From Otis tarda (Eukaryota; Chordata; Aves; Otidiformes; Otididae): a DNA stretch of 64,000 nucleotides. A program made the position numbers and the translations under genes. The notes below the pieces were generated by a model that was not told where the DNA came from, did not search any database, and saw only the letters and a list, made by a program, of their open reading frames with translations. This document shows positions 46,219-59,080 of this stretch, one piece after another (within the stretch, counting starts at the first letter, position 1; every line of letters begins with the position of its first letter). The stretch is from positions 47,685,371-47,749,370 of the forward strand of contig CM048557.1 in assembly GCA_026413225.1 (NCBI GenBank). The letters run 5' to 3'.

Positions 46219-47540
46219 TCATAGAACATAGAATAGTTTGGGTTGGAAGGGACCTTCAAAGGTCATCTAGTCCAACCTCCCTGCAAGGAGCAGGGCCATC
46301 TCCAACCAGATCAGGTTGCTCAGAGCCCAGTCCAACCTGGCCTTGAATGTTTCTAGGGATGGGGCATCCACCCCCGCTCTGGGCAACCTGTTCCAGTGTT
46401 TCATCATCCTCACTGTAAAAAAATTTTTCCTTATATCAAGTATGAATCTACCTCATTCTATTTTAAAACCACCAGTCCTTGTCTGATCATAACAGGCCCT
46501 GCTAAAGAGTTTCTCCCTGTCTTTCTCATAATCCCCCTTTAAGTATTGAAAGGCTGCAATAAGGTCTCCCCGGAGCCTCCTCTTCTCCAGGCTTAACAGC
46601 CCCAACTCTCTCAGCCTGTCCTCGTAGGACAGGTGCTCCAGCTCTCTGATCGTCTTCATGGTCCTCCTCTGGACTTGCTCCAACAGGTCCACGTCCTTCT
46701 GTGTCCTGGCTGGGGGCTCCAGAGCTGGACGCAGTACTCTAGGTAGGGTTTCACAAGAGCAGAATAGAGGAGGAGAATAGCTTCCCTCGATCTGCTGACC
46801 CTGCTTCTTTTGATGCAGCCCAGGATGCAGTTGGCTTTCTGAGCTACAGGTGCACATTGCTGGCTCATGTGGAGCTTCACGTCCAGTAGAACCCCCAAGT
46901 CCTTCTCCTCAGGGCTGCTCTTGATCCATTCTCCACCCAGCCTTTATTTTTGCCTGGGATTGACCCGACCCATGTGCAGGACCTTGCACTTGGCCTTCTG
47001 ATCTTCATGAAGTTTGCATGGGCCCACCTCTTGAGCCTGTCAAGATCCCTCTGGATGGCATCCCTGACCTCCAGTGTGTCAACTGCACCACGTAGCTTTG
47101 TGGTGTTGGTGAACTTGCTGAGGGTGCGCTCAATCCCATTGTCCATGTCACCGACAAAGATGTTGAACAATACTGGTCCCAACACCAACCCCTGAGGAAA
47201 GCTGCTTATCACTTGTCTCCACTTGGACATCAAGCCATTGACCGCAACTCTCTGAGTGCAGCCATCCTTATTCACCAAGTAGTTCATCTGTCAAATCCAT
47301 GTCTCTCCAGTTTAGAGATGAGGATGTTGTGTGGTACCGTATCAAATGCTTTGCACAGGTCCAGGGAGATGACATCAGTTGCTCGTCCCTTATCCATCAA
47401 TATTGTAACCCCATCATAGAAGGTCACCAAATTTGTCAGGTGTGATTTGCCCTTAGTGTGAAGCCATGTTGACTGTCACCAATCACCTCCTTGTTTTCCA
47501 TGTGCCTTAGCATACTGTCCAGGAGTCTGAAGAAAGGAAT
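46219..47540 (-). mobile_element. CR1 LINE, 5'-truncated, minus strand, about 1.3 kb
   Basis: The CR1 3' end is at 46219 (TCATAGAACATAGAATAG, then TTGGGTTGGAAGGGACC). Reading leftward-coded sequence into the element, one meets the C-terminal landmarks ([28 protein letters not shown]) and then [20 protein letters not shown]. The RT core follows, with FVGDMD at 47141-47161 in place of the catalytic FADD-type motif, and [13 protein letters not shown] near the 5' break. The frame is interrupted at several points. More diverged than the 17 kb copy. No start or promoter remains. Confidence 0.93.
46453..47287 (-). pseudogene. Broken CR1 reverse transcriptase remnant
   Basis: Three overlapping minus-strand frames (46877-47287, 46656-46898, 46453-46857) carry successive parts of one CR1 ORF2. 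They include RT motif 5 with a Gly-Asp-Met-Asp substitution and the end of the protein. The frame changes show frameshifting indels. Non-functional. Confidence 0.85.
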
Positions 47541-49830
47541 CTTCCTTTCTTCAAAACCTTATCTTTCCATTAGGCCGTTTTCAAGTGTTAAAAGAAACAA
47601 GACAGTGTGGATCAAATTATAATAGAAATATGGGAGAAATTATTTTGGAGATCAGACCTATGAAAGCAGATTAAACTGATAATATTTTTTTTTAATGCAG
47701 ATACTTAAACCATAATGCAAATTGTAAGAGAGAAAATAGGTATTAAAACAGGGAAGACCAATGTTAATATAATTTATGTGTATTTAGCAACTTGACTTTT
47801 TCAGGACCAATTATATTTATAACAATAATAATGAAAGTGACAGGGAGTTTCCTGGATGAGTATTGGGGAGACCACTACTTCTGGGGCCTTTCTCGGTATT
47901 CCCGTCACAGACTTTATTTTGGATGCTGTTTAGTGGATTCTGACCTCTTCACAATTCTGAGTGTTCTGTTGGTGATAACAGGTGACAGAAGCCACCTGGT
48001 GATCTTTGTTTTCTAATGTGCATCACTAAACTAAAATTTAATCCAAAAGGCATAGTATAGGCTATGCTTTATCAAGATCTAATACTATTTTAAACATTTT
48101 AAAAGTGGCTCGCACTGCCCTAAGGAGATTTTTTTTAATAGTTTGCCAGCTTGTTGAATATCATGTATATTCTGGAGTGTTCATTATAATATCTTTCTAG
48201 TTGTAAAATTCAAAGTCATAAAAAGATATCTTATTACAAGTTACATATTTACTTGTTTAATTTACCGTTTTTCTGTTTGGATTCATTTTTTAATTATGAG
48301 TCTTTCAGATATTGTGGAAATTTATTGACTAAGTTTTTTGTTCTCTATGACAAAAATTTACAGCCTCTGAAACTATTTTCTCTCCTGACTTACAGTGAAG
48401 TATAAACTCGCTGCCCTGTGAAAATGGATGGCATACCATCCAGATCAATGTCGTATACGAAGCACAAAGTGTTAGTGACCAAACTGTAGCACATGGAATG
48501 AGAGTGTTGTTGTAGCATCAAATCCCTCCTTAATGAGGTTTTTTATTTTTTCCTGACAATTCATTCAGAGCACCAAGTCAAAACCTGTACTAGAAAACTG
48601 CCTTCCACAATGGATGCTTAAAAGAGTACATGCACGAGTTGTGGTTGAATGTTTCTATGTTCATTCACCTTACACTACCACACCTATTTTCTGATTTACA
48701 ACATGCAAAAATCTTCACAGAGATCAAACATGGAGAGGAAGAGAGCTGCAGGTGATGATATTTGTCATTCTTGTGATAACTATGGAGACAGAAATCACCC
48801 ATCCGTGGGCACTGCTGATTTATTCTGCAGTCTTTCGTTTTGATGTGTATTGTAAACTGTCATCTCACCTCTGACTGTTCAGAATGGTGTTGTGGGACTG
48901 GTCCAGTTTCTGAATTGCTCATAAAATATGAAATCTACTTTTGGGCAAAAATGTTAGTGATTTCAGGAGGAGTTATGCTTAAGTAGACCCAAGCTAATGG
49001 AAATCCATCACTTAGCACCAGGCTGCAACTGAAGGCTACAGGATTTGATGTAGAATATTCCAGTTTTTAAGCGATAAGAAAAAAGTCTTCCGTGAGTTAG
49101 AGATCGCATTGCTAAATGAGAATGAGCATAAATGGAAGAAAATGTATGTGTACATTTGGTCAAATTTGTTCAGTTATACTGTAGTTGGCCACAGTCTGTG
49201 TTTGCGTTTTATGTTTGTAAAGACAATTCTGAGCAGATTTAGAAGCAGAACAATTGGAATCAGGAGAAAGATAACTACAGAGGGTATATGATGAACTGAA
49301 TATCTTAAGGGCTAGACTACAATAACAAATGAAGGCAAAATATAACAGGAGCTTGCGTTCTACTTTTCTATAAGGAAAATCACCTTGATGCAAAATCCTT
49401 TCTTAGGCCAAATTCAGAATGGCCATTAAAAGGTCTATAATTTTATACCCAAGTAGAAATAAGAGGATTTCCTTAAGACTAGCCTGTTTTATTTTGCCGG
49501 CAGTAAGCCATGAAAAAAAAATAAGTGGGTGATGTGTTTTGCTTTTTTTTTTTTTAAGCTGCCTTTATTTTATGTATGGAAACAGTTTTCTCTTAAAGTG
49601 TGTTTTTCACCATATTAGACCTCCTTTTTAATTCTTGTAGAGAACTCTTTAGTCTGTTAGAGTTTAATTTCTGTGAGCACAAATAATTTCACTCCACCAT
49701 GTCTTGATCTTGTTTGCATTGATGTGGATTCAGAATAGTGCTATTATTCTTAGCTTCCAAGGCTTTAAGCCAGTATAGAGTAAATCTTTGAGTTTGATAC
49801 GGTTCTTGGGAGTGTACCAGATGTGGTTAA
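47541..49830 (+). other. NRXN3 intron, unique sequence
   Basis: No exon recognised. AT-rich, with a T13 run at 49543-49555. Confidence 0.5.
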
Positions 49831-50430
49831 GCATCCTGGGCTGCATCAAGAGGAGCGTGGCCAGCAGATCGAGGGAGGTGATTCTGCCCCTCTACTCTGC
49901 CCTGGTGAGACCCCACCTGGATTATTGTGTCCAGTTCTGGAGCCCCCAACACAAGAAGGACATGGACCAGTTGGAGAGGGTCCAGAGGAGGGCCCCGAAG
50001 ATGATCAGAGGGCTGGAGCACCTCTCCTACGAGGACAGGCTGAGAAAGTTGTGGCTGTTCAGCCTGGAGAAGAGGAGGCTCTGGGGAGACCTGATAGCGG
50101 TCTTCCAGTACCTCAAGGGGGCCTGCAGGAAGGATGGGGAGAGGCTGTTCAGTAGGGCATGTTGTGACAGGACTAGGGGTAATGGTTTCAAAATAGAGGG
50201 AGGTAGATTTAGATTGGATATTAGAAAAAAATTTTTTACAGTGAGGGTTCTAGAGCACTGGAACGGGTTGCCCAGGGAGGTGGTGGATCCCTGGAGATGT
50301 TCAAGGCCAGGTTGGATGAGGCTCTGAGCAACCTGATCTAGTCAGGGATATCCCTGCTTCTTGCAGGGGGGTTGGACTAGATGACCTTTAAAGGTCCCTT
50401 CCAACCCAAACCATTCTATGATTCTATGAT
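49831..50430 (+). mobile_element. CR1 LINE 3' fragment, young subfamily
   Basis: Starts at GCATCCTGGGCTGCATCAAG and ends in two TTCTATGA units. It is very similar to the 17 kb copy over its length. ORF2 C-terminal landmarks ([38 protein letters not shown]) are present. The frame is open until a 7-base deletion near 50287, which removes part of the GATGCCCCATCCCTGG word and shifts the frame before the usual stop. Confidence 0.94.
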
Positions 50431-51441
50431 CGGTATCCAATAAGCAGTTATCAGTTCCAAAGTGTTTAATGCCCATCATGTCTCATTTCATTCAAGAAAC
50501 AGTAAAGAACTGTGCACATTTCTCCTAATTATTTTTATACAAATTATGAGCCCCTACAGTTTAGGATGGAATATATATTCAGTGAAAGAGATTTTATACT
50601 GGAGCATGCTAGTGGATCACCAAAAGGTGAAGTGAGGCAGAGGCTTGTTTGTTGAAGCAAGAAATTGTTTACTGACTGGCTGGGTATAGGAGACAACACC
50701 TTGTGTAACACATTTAGCTGAGGAAGTCAACAACTAATGAATGAGAGTGGCTAGACTGCTTACTGGTAAGGGGAAGGAATTAGGATGAGCTTTCAAGTAA
50801 AAGCTGATATTGTCTGGATCCTCAGAAGTTCTAAGAGAACAGGCTGTCTAAAGAGATTTTTCCACCAAGACAAAATCTAGCAACCTACCTGGGGGAATGC
50901 TCTGTGGGTCTCCTGTAATTATTAACATACAAAAGCTATCTGAATGTAGCTTTCTGTTAGGGATGATTCTCTGGCAAAGATTTCTGAACGTAGTGTCTTT
51001 ATTAGGTGCAACCTGAGGATTAACATACACATGAAGACTTGAAACCATGACTGCTAACTTTGCAGGCAAGATCGCAAATGAGCTGAATGAGTGAGTGGGA
51101 GAACTGTTAGGATTTAATGTTAGTGTATTTAGTCTCTTTCATATCTCTTACAAACATTTTTAGTTGCAGTTTGTCAATCCTTGAAATAAATCATTGACAC
51201 AAAAAAAAGTTAACCATAAAATAACTGCTTGCCAGTTATGTCAGGTTTATAGAATAAAGAAACTGTGGCAAATGTGTAAGACTTCAGCATCGTTATTTTG
51301 CCTGAGGGAGGCTGTATCTGAATAAGCCTCAAATTTGAGGTATGCACATCATTGGCTTTTTTTGTCAGCTGGTGTAAAATTGCCCAAGATCCTGATTTTT
51401 TTAATTTTTGGATTTTTTTTTTTTTAAAAAAAACGGAAGTG
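50431..51441 (+). other. NRXN3 intron, unique sequence
   Basis: No exon recognised. Ends at a T13 then A8 block at 51413-51433. Confidence 0.5.
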
Positions 51442-51669
51442 TTCTATTTAAACACTCAAGGATCCTGTCCCAAAATGCCCTTAGTTTTTTCCTGTCCTTT
51501 TCCAAACTCCTTGGGTCTACAAAGTCCCATGTGTTTGTGCATGCTGCATTTATTTTTCTATTTAAACACTCAAGGATCCTGTCCCAAAATGCCCTTAGTT
51601 TTTTCCTGTCCTTTTCTAAACTCTTTGAGTCTACAAAGTCCCATGTGTTTATGCATGCTGCGTTTATTG
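51442..51669 (+). repeat. Tandem duplication, two 114-bp copies
   Basis: Copy 1 (51442-51555) and copy 2 (51556-51669) differ at about six positions by eye (roughly 95% identity). Each begins TTCTATTTAAACACTCAAGG. The period of 114 is divisible by three, so open frames repeat a 38-residue block, but nothing suggests translation. Confidence 0.92.
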
Positions 51670-54600
51670 TTCCCTAGAGCACAGAAGAACTAGTAAAGGA
51701 AAACTAATTTGAAGAAAATGGACCTTCAGTTTTCAAAGCAGCTTTAAAACATGCTATTGTTACTTCTGTTTTTATTTTGAAAGGGTGGTTAAACCCATTT
51801 TTAATATATTTGAACTAGTCCACATTTATGCATAAGAATGGTTTTTATCTACTAGCTCTCAGGAAAGAGTCTCTGTGGTAGGACATCATGAGTTGAGACT
51901 AAGCCTTTGAAGGTTAAGGAGCTTCTCACCCCAGCATGCCTGTTTATAGCTGGCACAATTAGGCACTATGCCCCATCAAGTTATCTCAATGACCTTTTGA
52001 GTTCAGTCCCTGCTTTGTTGCCAGTGTCTGTACCAGGTGTATGAATGAATGTACGCAGCTGAATGCAACGGTGCGGGAAATAGCACGCTGATGTCCTGTG
52101 GCTAAAGATGATGGATTTTAGATCCCTAGCTCCATTCAGGCAGTGTGGAAGCTCAGTACTTTGATGCAGGGATTCATTAACTCCTCACTCAGCGACAGTT
52201 TGTGCATGGATCCTAGTGCTTTTGCTGTTGTTATTGAAGGTTGTAAAGCTGATTAGAGATATGGAAGAAAGAGCTGGTAGGGCAATGTTAGCATGAACGG
52301 TAAAATTGCTAGATGGACCACAAGTTACCCTGATTGGTCAGAAATCTGAAAATCATATTGGGGCTTCAGCGCTGCAGAACAACTGAGTTCTGCTGGACAA
52401 CAGAGAGTGAAAACTAAGAATTGGAGGAGCTGGAGGAAGAGTCAATGGGAAGTTACATGGGTGATTTTGTGAAATCTGGCTTAGAGAGATGGGTAACTAA
52501 ATACACTACCTTTGCTGATTTAAAAGACAGGGCTTTGCTGCATCATCAAGGAAGCAGACTTCTACTAAGATCGTCATGATTTGGTATAGTGGACAGACTT
52601 AACAGCATTTTTTCAGAGTATGCACTTGTCCATTTTAGTGTTGTACATCTTGCAAAGTCAGGCCCTAGTACTTCAGTGTAAGTGCAAAAATAAAAAACAC
52701 GCTCCTAATTAGAAGCAAAAATCTTAATGGACTTGCTTATGTGAGAGACTCATCCCTAAATGTAGAGTGTCTGTTTAAAATATGTTCTGAAGCTTGAAAC
52801 TTGTTTAATTTTTCAAGGTTTTTCTTAGGGTTTGTTGTGGTTCTGTAAATTGCTATTAGGTGTTAAATGATCAAATCTCAGAGTATCTCACAGTATCTAT
52901 CCAAACACCCTGTATGGCAATAAATGTGATCTTATTGCTTGTTCTTGTACACTGTATAAACAAACACTGTATTTTGCTTAGTATTTATTTTACTCTGTCC
53001 TATGATGGTAATGTTTATGTAGAATAAGTCATCTAGGGCTATATTATACATCATATTTTCAGTAAAACTGGAGCTGAATTGCCTTTACTGTTTTGCAGTA
53101 CTTCCTCTTAGTCTTTCAGAACTAATCATTGGGATTTTCACATTTTGTCACACTATCTTGTCAATGAGTGAGTAAACAAGGAAATACTGGGATTTTTTTG
53201 GATGCTGGGAAAATTTAGATTTTGCTTCTTAATGTTTTTCTTTTAAATACTAAGTCCAAAGGAGTGAAATAGTGTGGGCTTTTTTTCCAGCTGGGTTAAA
53301 GAAAGAAACCCAGACAATTTCCAGTTAAGTTCCTACCTTGAAATAACAAAGACCTGAAGGAGATAAGTGTGAGGTTTTTAGTGTTCATTCTGAAAGGGAC
53401 AAAAATATTTTCTATTTGTAGATTCTAAAAATTGGCAATATAGATTTTTTTTTGTTTACTTATTAACAAGAAGCACAAAACTTACAAGTTTGTTCAGACC
53501 AACACATCTTACTTCTGTATGCTTGGATAAATTGCACTAATAGATTCCAAATTAAATATGTTTGTAATTAAAGCCTTTATCACCTTCTCTATGGTCGCAT
53601 CAAAAAAGTAAAATAAAATTCTCGATCTTCATGTTAATGAATAGCAGAATGGTACGATTATAACTCACTGCACATTCAGACATACTGAGTACTACTCAAA
53701 AGCAATTAAACAAGGACAATTGTGTATTTTATTTACCCTAGCTTGGTATCTGATGTAACCTTCTCATCAGAGGTTAACAACTGTTTGGTACTACTTCAGC
53801 TACAGTGAAATGCATTGTTTCTGTGTTAAGCCTCTAGGAAGAACATCTTAAACAGGAAAATATTATTGAATCTTACTAGAAAAACATAAACTTGATCTAA
53901 TCCAAACAACATTACCCTTTGTGCTATGACTTTAATTTTAGAGGATTTCAAAACTCAATGCAGGGAAAAGGTAACTTGATCACTGATAAGCAGCTGACTC
54001 CAAGATGAAAATCAGCTGTTCCAGAGAATCTGAAGGGCTAGTCCTGCACACTTTTACATGGGAAATGAAAAGCAATGCTGCCTTTTCCTATTCTACAAGG
54101 GTACTGTAGAGACAATTTAGAGGAGAAAATGCACTGAACTGGAGTTTGGCTAAATCTCTAACATCCAAGTTCTGGTGAGTTTCTCTGACCATAAGTTTTC
54201 AAGAAAGGGGCACAGTTCTTATTCAGAAACATTGCCTTAACAGTTGTAATAATGCCTGAAACATACATATGCATTTAACTTTAAAACAGCTATACAGTCA
54301 CAGTACATACAATATTTCCTTGTAGAAAGGAAATCTTTATAGAATGAGAAAACTCAGGCCTTAGGATTAAATGATGTAAGTAGAGCTGTTGCTTCAGGAT
54401 CGGAGCTGGCTGGCTCCAAATGTTCATCTTTTCTTAAATCAGAAGGCTTCACAGTGCATCCTTCTCCATCCTGAGAGAGTGGTTCAATACCAACAGCTGG
54501 GAGAGCGTAGTGCCGTTGGGAAGCTGCTGTTGCCAACATCTCCTGCTATTGCCCATGACATCTGAGGACCAATTTTAGAGCAGCAGGTAGTGTGTAATGT

Positions 54601-57600
54601 TTTTGTTGTTGTTGCTTTTTTTTTCTCTCCATTTAAATGCTGATGTGGCCTCAACTTGATTAGCTTGTGTGTTGCTGGGATCAAGGCTGAAGTATTATTT
54701 GTGCTAATAAGCCTCTCTCGTTAGTTAACCTTTCAGTGCATAAAGCATGATTGAACTGAAGCCTTCCTGCTAGTCTGAAAGGCTTTTAAGTTAAATAGAT
54801 GATACAGGCATTTTTCTCTTCATCTCCTTACGTAAAAGAAGTGGGATGGGAGAGACTGCAAACACACACTAAAACCCAGTTGAAGTAAAGCTTATGTAGT
54901 GTGAAAGCACTCTCAAATATCTTAGCATATCTTTTTTTTTTTTCTGCTACATTTCAATTCCTGGTGCTTTGTTTAAGCAATTTGCAGCCTACAGAAAGAG
55001 ACTGACTGCCTCATATAACTGGTGTAATTTGGGCCACTGGAAAGCATCGGCTAAGCATGTTTTTGCCTGTACCTGATAACCAAGTAGATTACTAGCTCTG
55101 ACTGTCCAAATTTACTTTTGGTGCACACAGCCCATTTTTAGCTTATTCTTTATTCTTGTCAATTACTGATGTCAGGAGTGTGGTTTCTGGAAGGTGGGCA
55201 ATAGAAATCATTAAGCATGACAAAGAAAAGTATCTTATACTGATTCAGGCTTCCTTTGCTATCTTACCATGTCCCTGTTATGCTATTATTTTTAGACAAT
55301 CCTTTCATAAATGATATATCCCAAATATATTTAGAGAAACTTGGCCCTCCAATGGGCAATGATCTTTTGGTATAATTCAGGTGGGCAATACATGCTGCAG
55401 CATTGAAGTAAATGTATCTTCACAACACACCAGAGAGTTTAATACAACCTCTCAATAGTACCCACTGGATCTGTTTGTATAATGACCTGGGCAACACATA
55501 GACAGAAACTGGGACTTGCTGAAAGGTATTTAAGCTGTGCAACTAAGGGGGTGTCAGGGAGAGGTAGGGGTTCCCTTTGGATGCTGTTTTCTGCATGATG
55601 TTGTATCAGTGTATTGAAGAGTTGTGGTGGAAGGATCATTTCAAGAAGCAAGTCTGATCATGTTGAGTGTGTAAGGTTATACTCCACAGCATCCAACATC
55701 CCAGGGAGTGTGAGACTGTCAGCACCTTTGTGTAGATAACAGTTTTACAGAACTATTGTATTCAATCACTGCTAAGACTTGATTTTGCACCCTTACAGTT
55801 TCAGGAGTGTTTTACAAGAGGAATTTAGTCCATTGTTCTGTTACACTGGAAGGATTTTCCTGTCATGTGTTAAAATCTAACTGTACTGATTCTGTCCAGT
55901 TGTGAGACTGGATAATTTTCTTCTTACATTTATTACTTTAAATAACTTTTACGTCCTTACATGTGTGAGTCTTCTCTGTTTCTTTTAATGCAGACATGTA
56001 GTTCTTACTGTGGTGCCCTTGCACCGTATTCTTGTCTTCTCTCCTCTGTCTTTTCTGTGGAGAAGGGAAGGAGGTTGTGGTTTCTCATTTATATTTCTTT
56101 AAGTCTTAACTTGTGGGAAGACAAATTAAATGTCATCCTCCTACAATGGTTACTGTTAATTATCTTTATTTTTTCAAATGAGATTAACTTCATTTTGATT
56201 GGAGTCTGTAGGAAAAAGCCATACAGTTCAAACATCCTTACATGTTAGAGAACTGTTTTGCCTGAAACAATTTTAAAAAATCTTAATTGGTTTGTGTTGT
56301 GATCAGAATTTATTTCATGTGTAACAAACGTGCTTATTTTCTGATGGGAAAAATCATTGTTTAGTTTCAGAGCTTCACAAATGGATGAGGTTTTCAGGGT
56401 TGCTGGCTGTGCATCGTAATTTAGGAACACAGGACAGGGAGGTGACTATCTAGGTCATCAAGTTCAGGCCCCTACTCTCATAGGCAATTGCTTCCTTTTT
56501 TCTGGCTGTATCAGATGTACCACATCCCTTCTGTTTTTCTGATTCTGCTGTTTCTCTTGAAATGCTGTTCTAAAATCAAATATTTCCCATTATTTTGAAT
56601 TTTAACTTATTTGCAATCAATATGTATTCATTTATGTCAGTTTACCCTCAATTTGTTTTGTGCTAATTTTTATCCTTCAGCTCCTCTCTGGTTTTGCTGT
56701 TTATCTATGAGCTGTATTTACAGAGGGTCTTCTGGGCTATCTGGGCTTCTGTGTAGCACAGTGGGACATCATGAAGATATCCCAGGGCTAATGGAAATTC
56801 AAACATACAAGTCCACAAGTTGCAGCTGCAGGCAGGTTTCACTGCTTCTGCACCTGAATGTCCAGCTATGTTCAGGAGGATTTATTCACTCAGCTGCAGC
56901 ACCAGATAAGAATTACTACTTTGTTGTACACCCAAGTTGGGTCTTTGCAAGCTGTGTTGGATATCTTTGTAGCGTGTGTTTGGTTCTGAACCTGGTTGGC
57001 TGTGTACACTTAGCTCAGTGAGTCTGCACACAGTTGTCATCTGATCATGTTTGTTTCAAAATTCTTCTACAGCAATAGTGTGGTCAGTTTAAAGGATGCA
57101 TTCTCAACCAAAGGATTTAAGTTCCCTTCCAATGTGGTGTTCTCTATCATAACTTCAACACTTTGTGTATGTAATTCTTTTCTCTGAAAACTCTTATTTT
57201 TCCATCTTTCAGTGGCAGCTGGTATTAAATGATGATGCTGGGTTAGAAGGGAGAGGGGTTATCCTCTGGTTTCCTATTGTCAGTCTAGGAAATAATCATT
57301 TTGACGCATTAGATGACATGTTGGCTCAGTGTATAAAACCTGTATCAGAGAGGACATCATGTGATATGTAGTCTGGAGCCTTACAGTGATTCCCAAGTTA
57401 GTTATTAATGGGCTTGTGAACTTGTGAATAGAGAATGGTAAATCTGGCCTTTGAGATAATTGAAAAGATGTCACTTGTAATCTGAGCAGCTGCACTGAAG
57501 GATGATTGCTGCTCTTTGGGGACAGAGAGTAATACCTTCTTGCATACGATTTTGAAGCACTGCACCCAATATTGATCTACTTCAGCCATGTCTTAACATC

Positions 57601-59080
57601 CTTTGATCAGCTGCACAATGCATTTCCTGCATGCACTATTCCTATGCCCCTCCTCTCACAAGAGCTATTTGTTAGCAGACTCACTTAATTTCCTTGATGA
57701 AAAATTTAGGTTGCAAAACTGACTGTGAAAAGAAGTAATATCTAGGAAAATGAGAGCTTTCTAGAGGCACAGAGGAGTATATTGCCTTTATAAGTGTTGA
57801 AACAGGCAAAAAGGTGGAATTTGAGCTCTTTTGCCCACTCCATTTATATATTGCGTAGTGCTTTCAATATTGTTCTCCATGTCACTCCTGGTCTCAGTGT
57901 GACACATGTCGTTGTGACCCAAGTGCTGATAATTCAGTAGACTTCTTAGTATTGCTACAGTGAGATGTACATGGTGCTCGATTCTCATTTCTTTGTTCTT
58001 TGAATAAAACATTGTTTTGAGCAGAAGTGGCAAATTCTAGTTTTTAAATTACTTTAGAATATATCAGTTGTTATTTTTGAGGCAATTTTTTATTTCCACA
58101 GAGGTATTATGAGTGCAGAATCCCTTCATTAGCATTCATGGAGTTGTGCTAGAATTTGGCCATGATGCGTGTTCCCCAGTGCTCGCTGAAAGAAGTTCCT
58201 GATTTGGGGCTCCCCATGAAAGTGGTGCCGAGCACTGACGATAGTCATTGGATAACTTGTTCCTTGGACACCAAAGAAAAAAATTAATTCAGCTTCTTAC
58301 AGAAGCTTCTTGCCTCTCATGCACTCCTGTGTCAAAAGCCACCCTTCTTCTGGAAGATTGAGTTGTGTTGCTTCTTTCCTAGATCTGCTGATACAGTAAG
58401 TGGTTTGGGTTTGGGAGGTCACTCCTGTCACCCGGGCAAGGCCAGGTCCAAAGGATGCATTTGAGCTGCTGAGCATTGTTCAGTGCTTTTTAAGAAGTCC
58501 TTAATTTTTAATGTTGATGTGTTTTCTGGACTGTAGTGCAACTACAACAAATTCTTTTTGCTTCCTGCCTATTGGAATAGGTGATAAGTTCCTGAAACCA
58601 GACAAATATGGGGCAGAAGGAGTTCATCTGCAGGGCTGTGCTCTCTGGTGGGATTGTTGCTTTCTGTCTTTATCAAGTGTGAGGCCTGGTGGCATTGCCT
58701 GTCTTCACTTGAAGTATATTTTTGCCAAATGAAAGAGTGAAAGGGAGAATAGTTGCTGTTGTCACTTGCCTAAAATGAGAACAAAGAAAATTACTCCCTG
58801 AATAATTTGGGACTTTTGGTTTATATCACCTGGACTAAAGAGCCTGTGGTCCACTTCACTGTCAAACTGCACTGTCTTCGGTGTATAAATTAGGTCCAGA
58901 GATGACAGGAAGCATTATGAATTCTAGCATAAGTGGGCAGATCTCTGCAAAAGTAAATTAATCTACTGCAAATGTGATGTATCCACAGATGTGAACGCAG
59001 CTTGTTTACATGCCACTGGGAGAAGCAAGAGAGGGGGGTGTGCAGCCATCTGATTGTATCTCATCATATAAGTAAAACCA
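51670..59080 (+). other. NRXN3 intron, unique sequence
   Basis: The longest stretch without a clear interspersed repeat. No SS4 exon (NTDNERxQMVKQKIPFKYNR-type) and no EQGKIGVVFN-type exon recognised. A weak LINE scrap may lie at 56425-56510. The plus frame at 56611-57021 (136 codons) has no recognisable domain or splice context. Confidence 0.55.
56425..56510 (-). mobile_element. Possible ancient CR1/L3-like LINE 3' fragment
   Basis: CTATCTAGGTCATCAAGTTC, then AGGCCCCTACTCTCATAGGC, resembles the complement of an old CR1/L3-type 3' end. Short and diverged. Confidence 0.4.

Noticed and set aside
56611-57021. 136-codon Cys-rich plus-strand frame
   Set aside because: The Cys pattern does not fit EGF or LNS modules of neurexin and no splice context is present.
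57165-57371. Frame with WQLVLNDDAGLEGRG as a possible exon
   Set aside because: AG is present upstream but the peptide does not match any neurexin segment and no good donor closes the frame.
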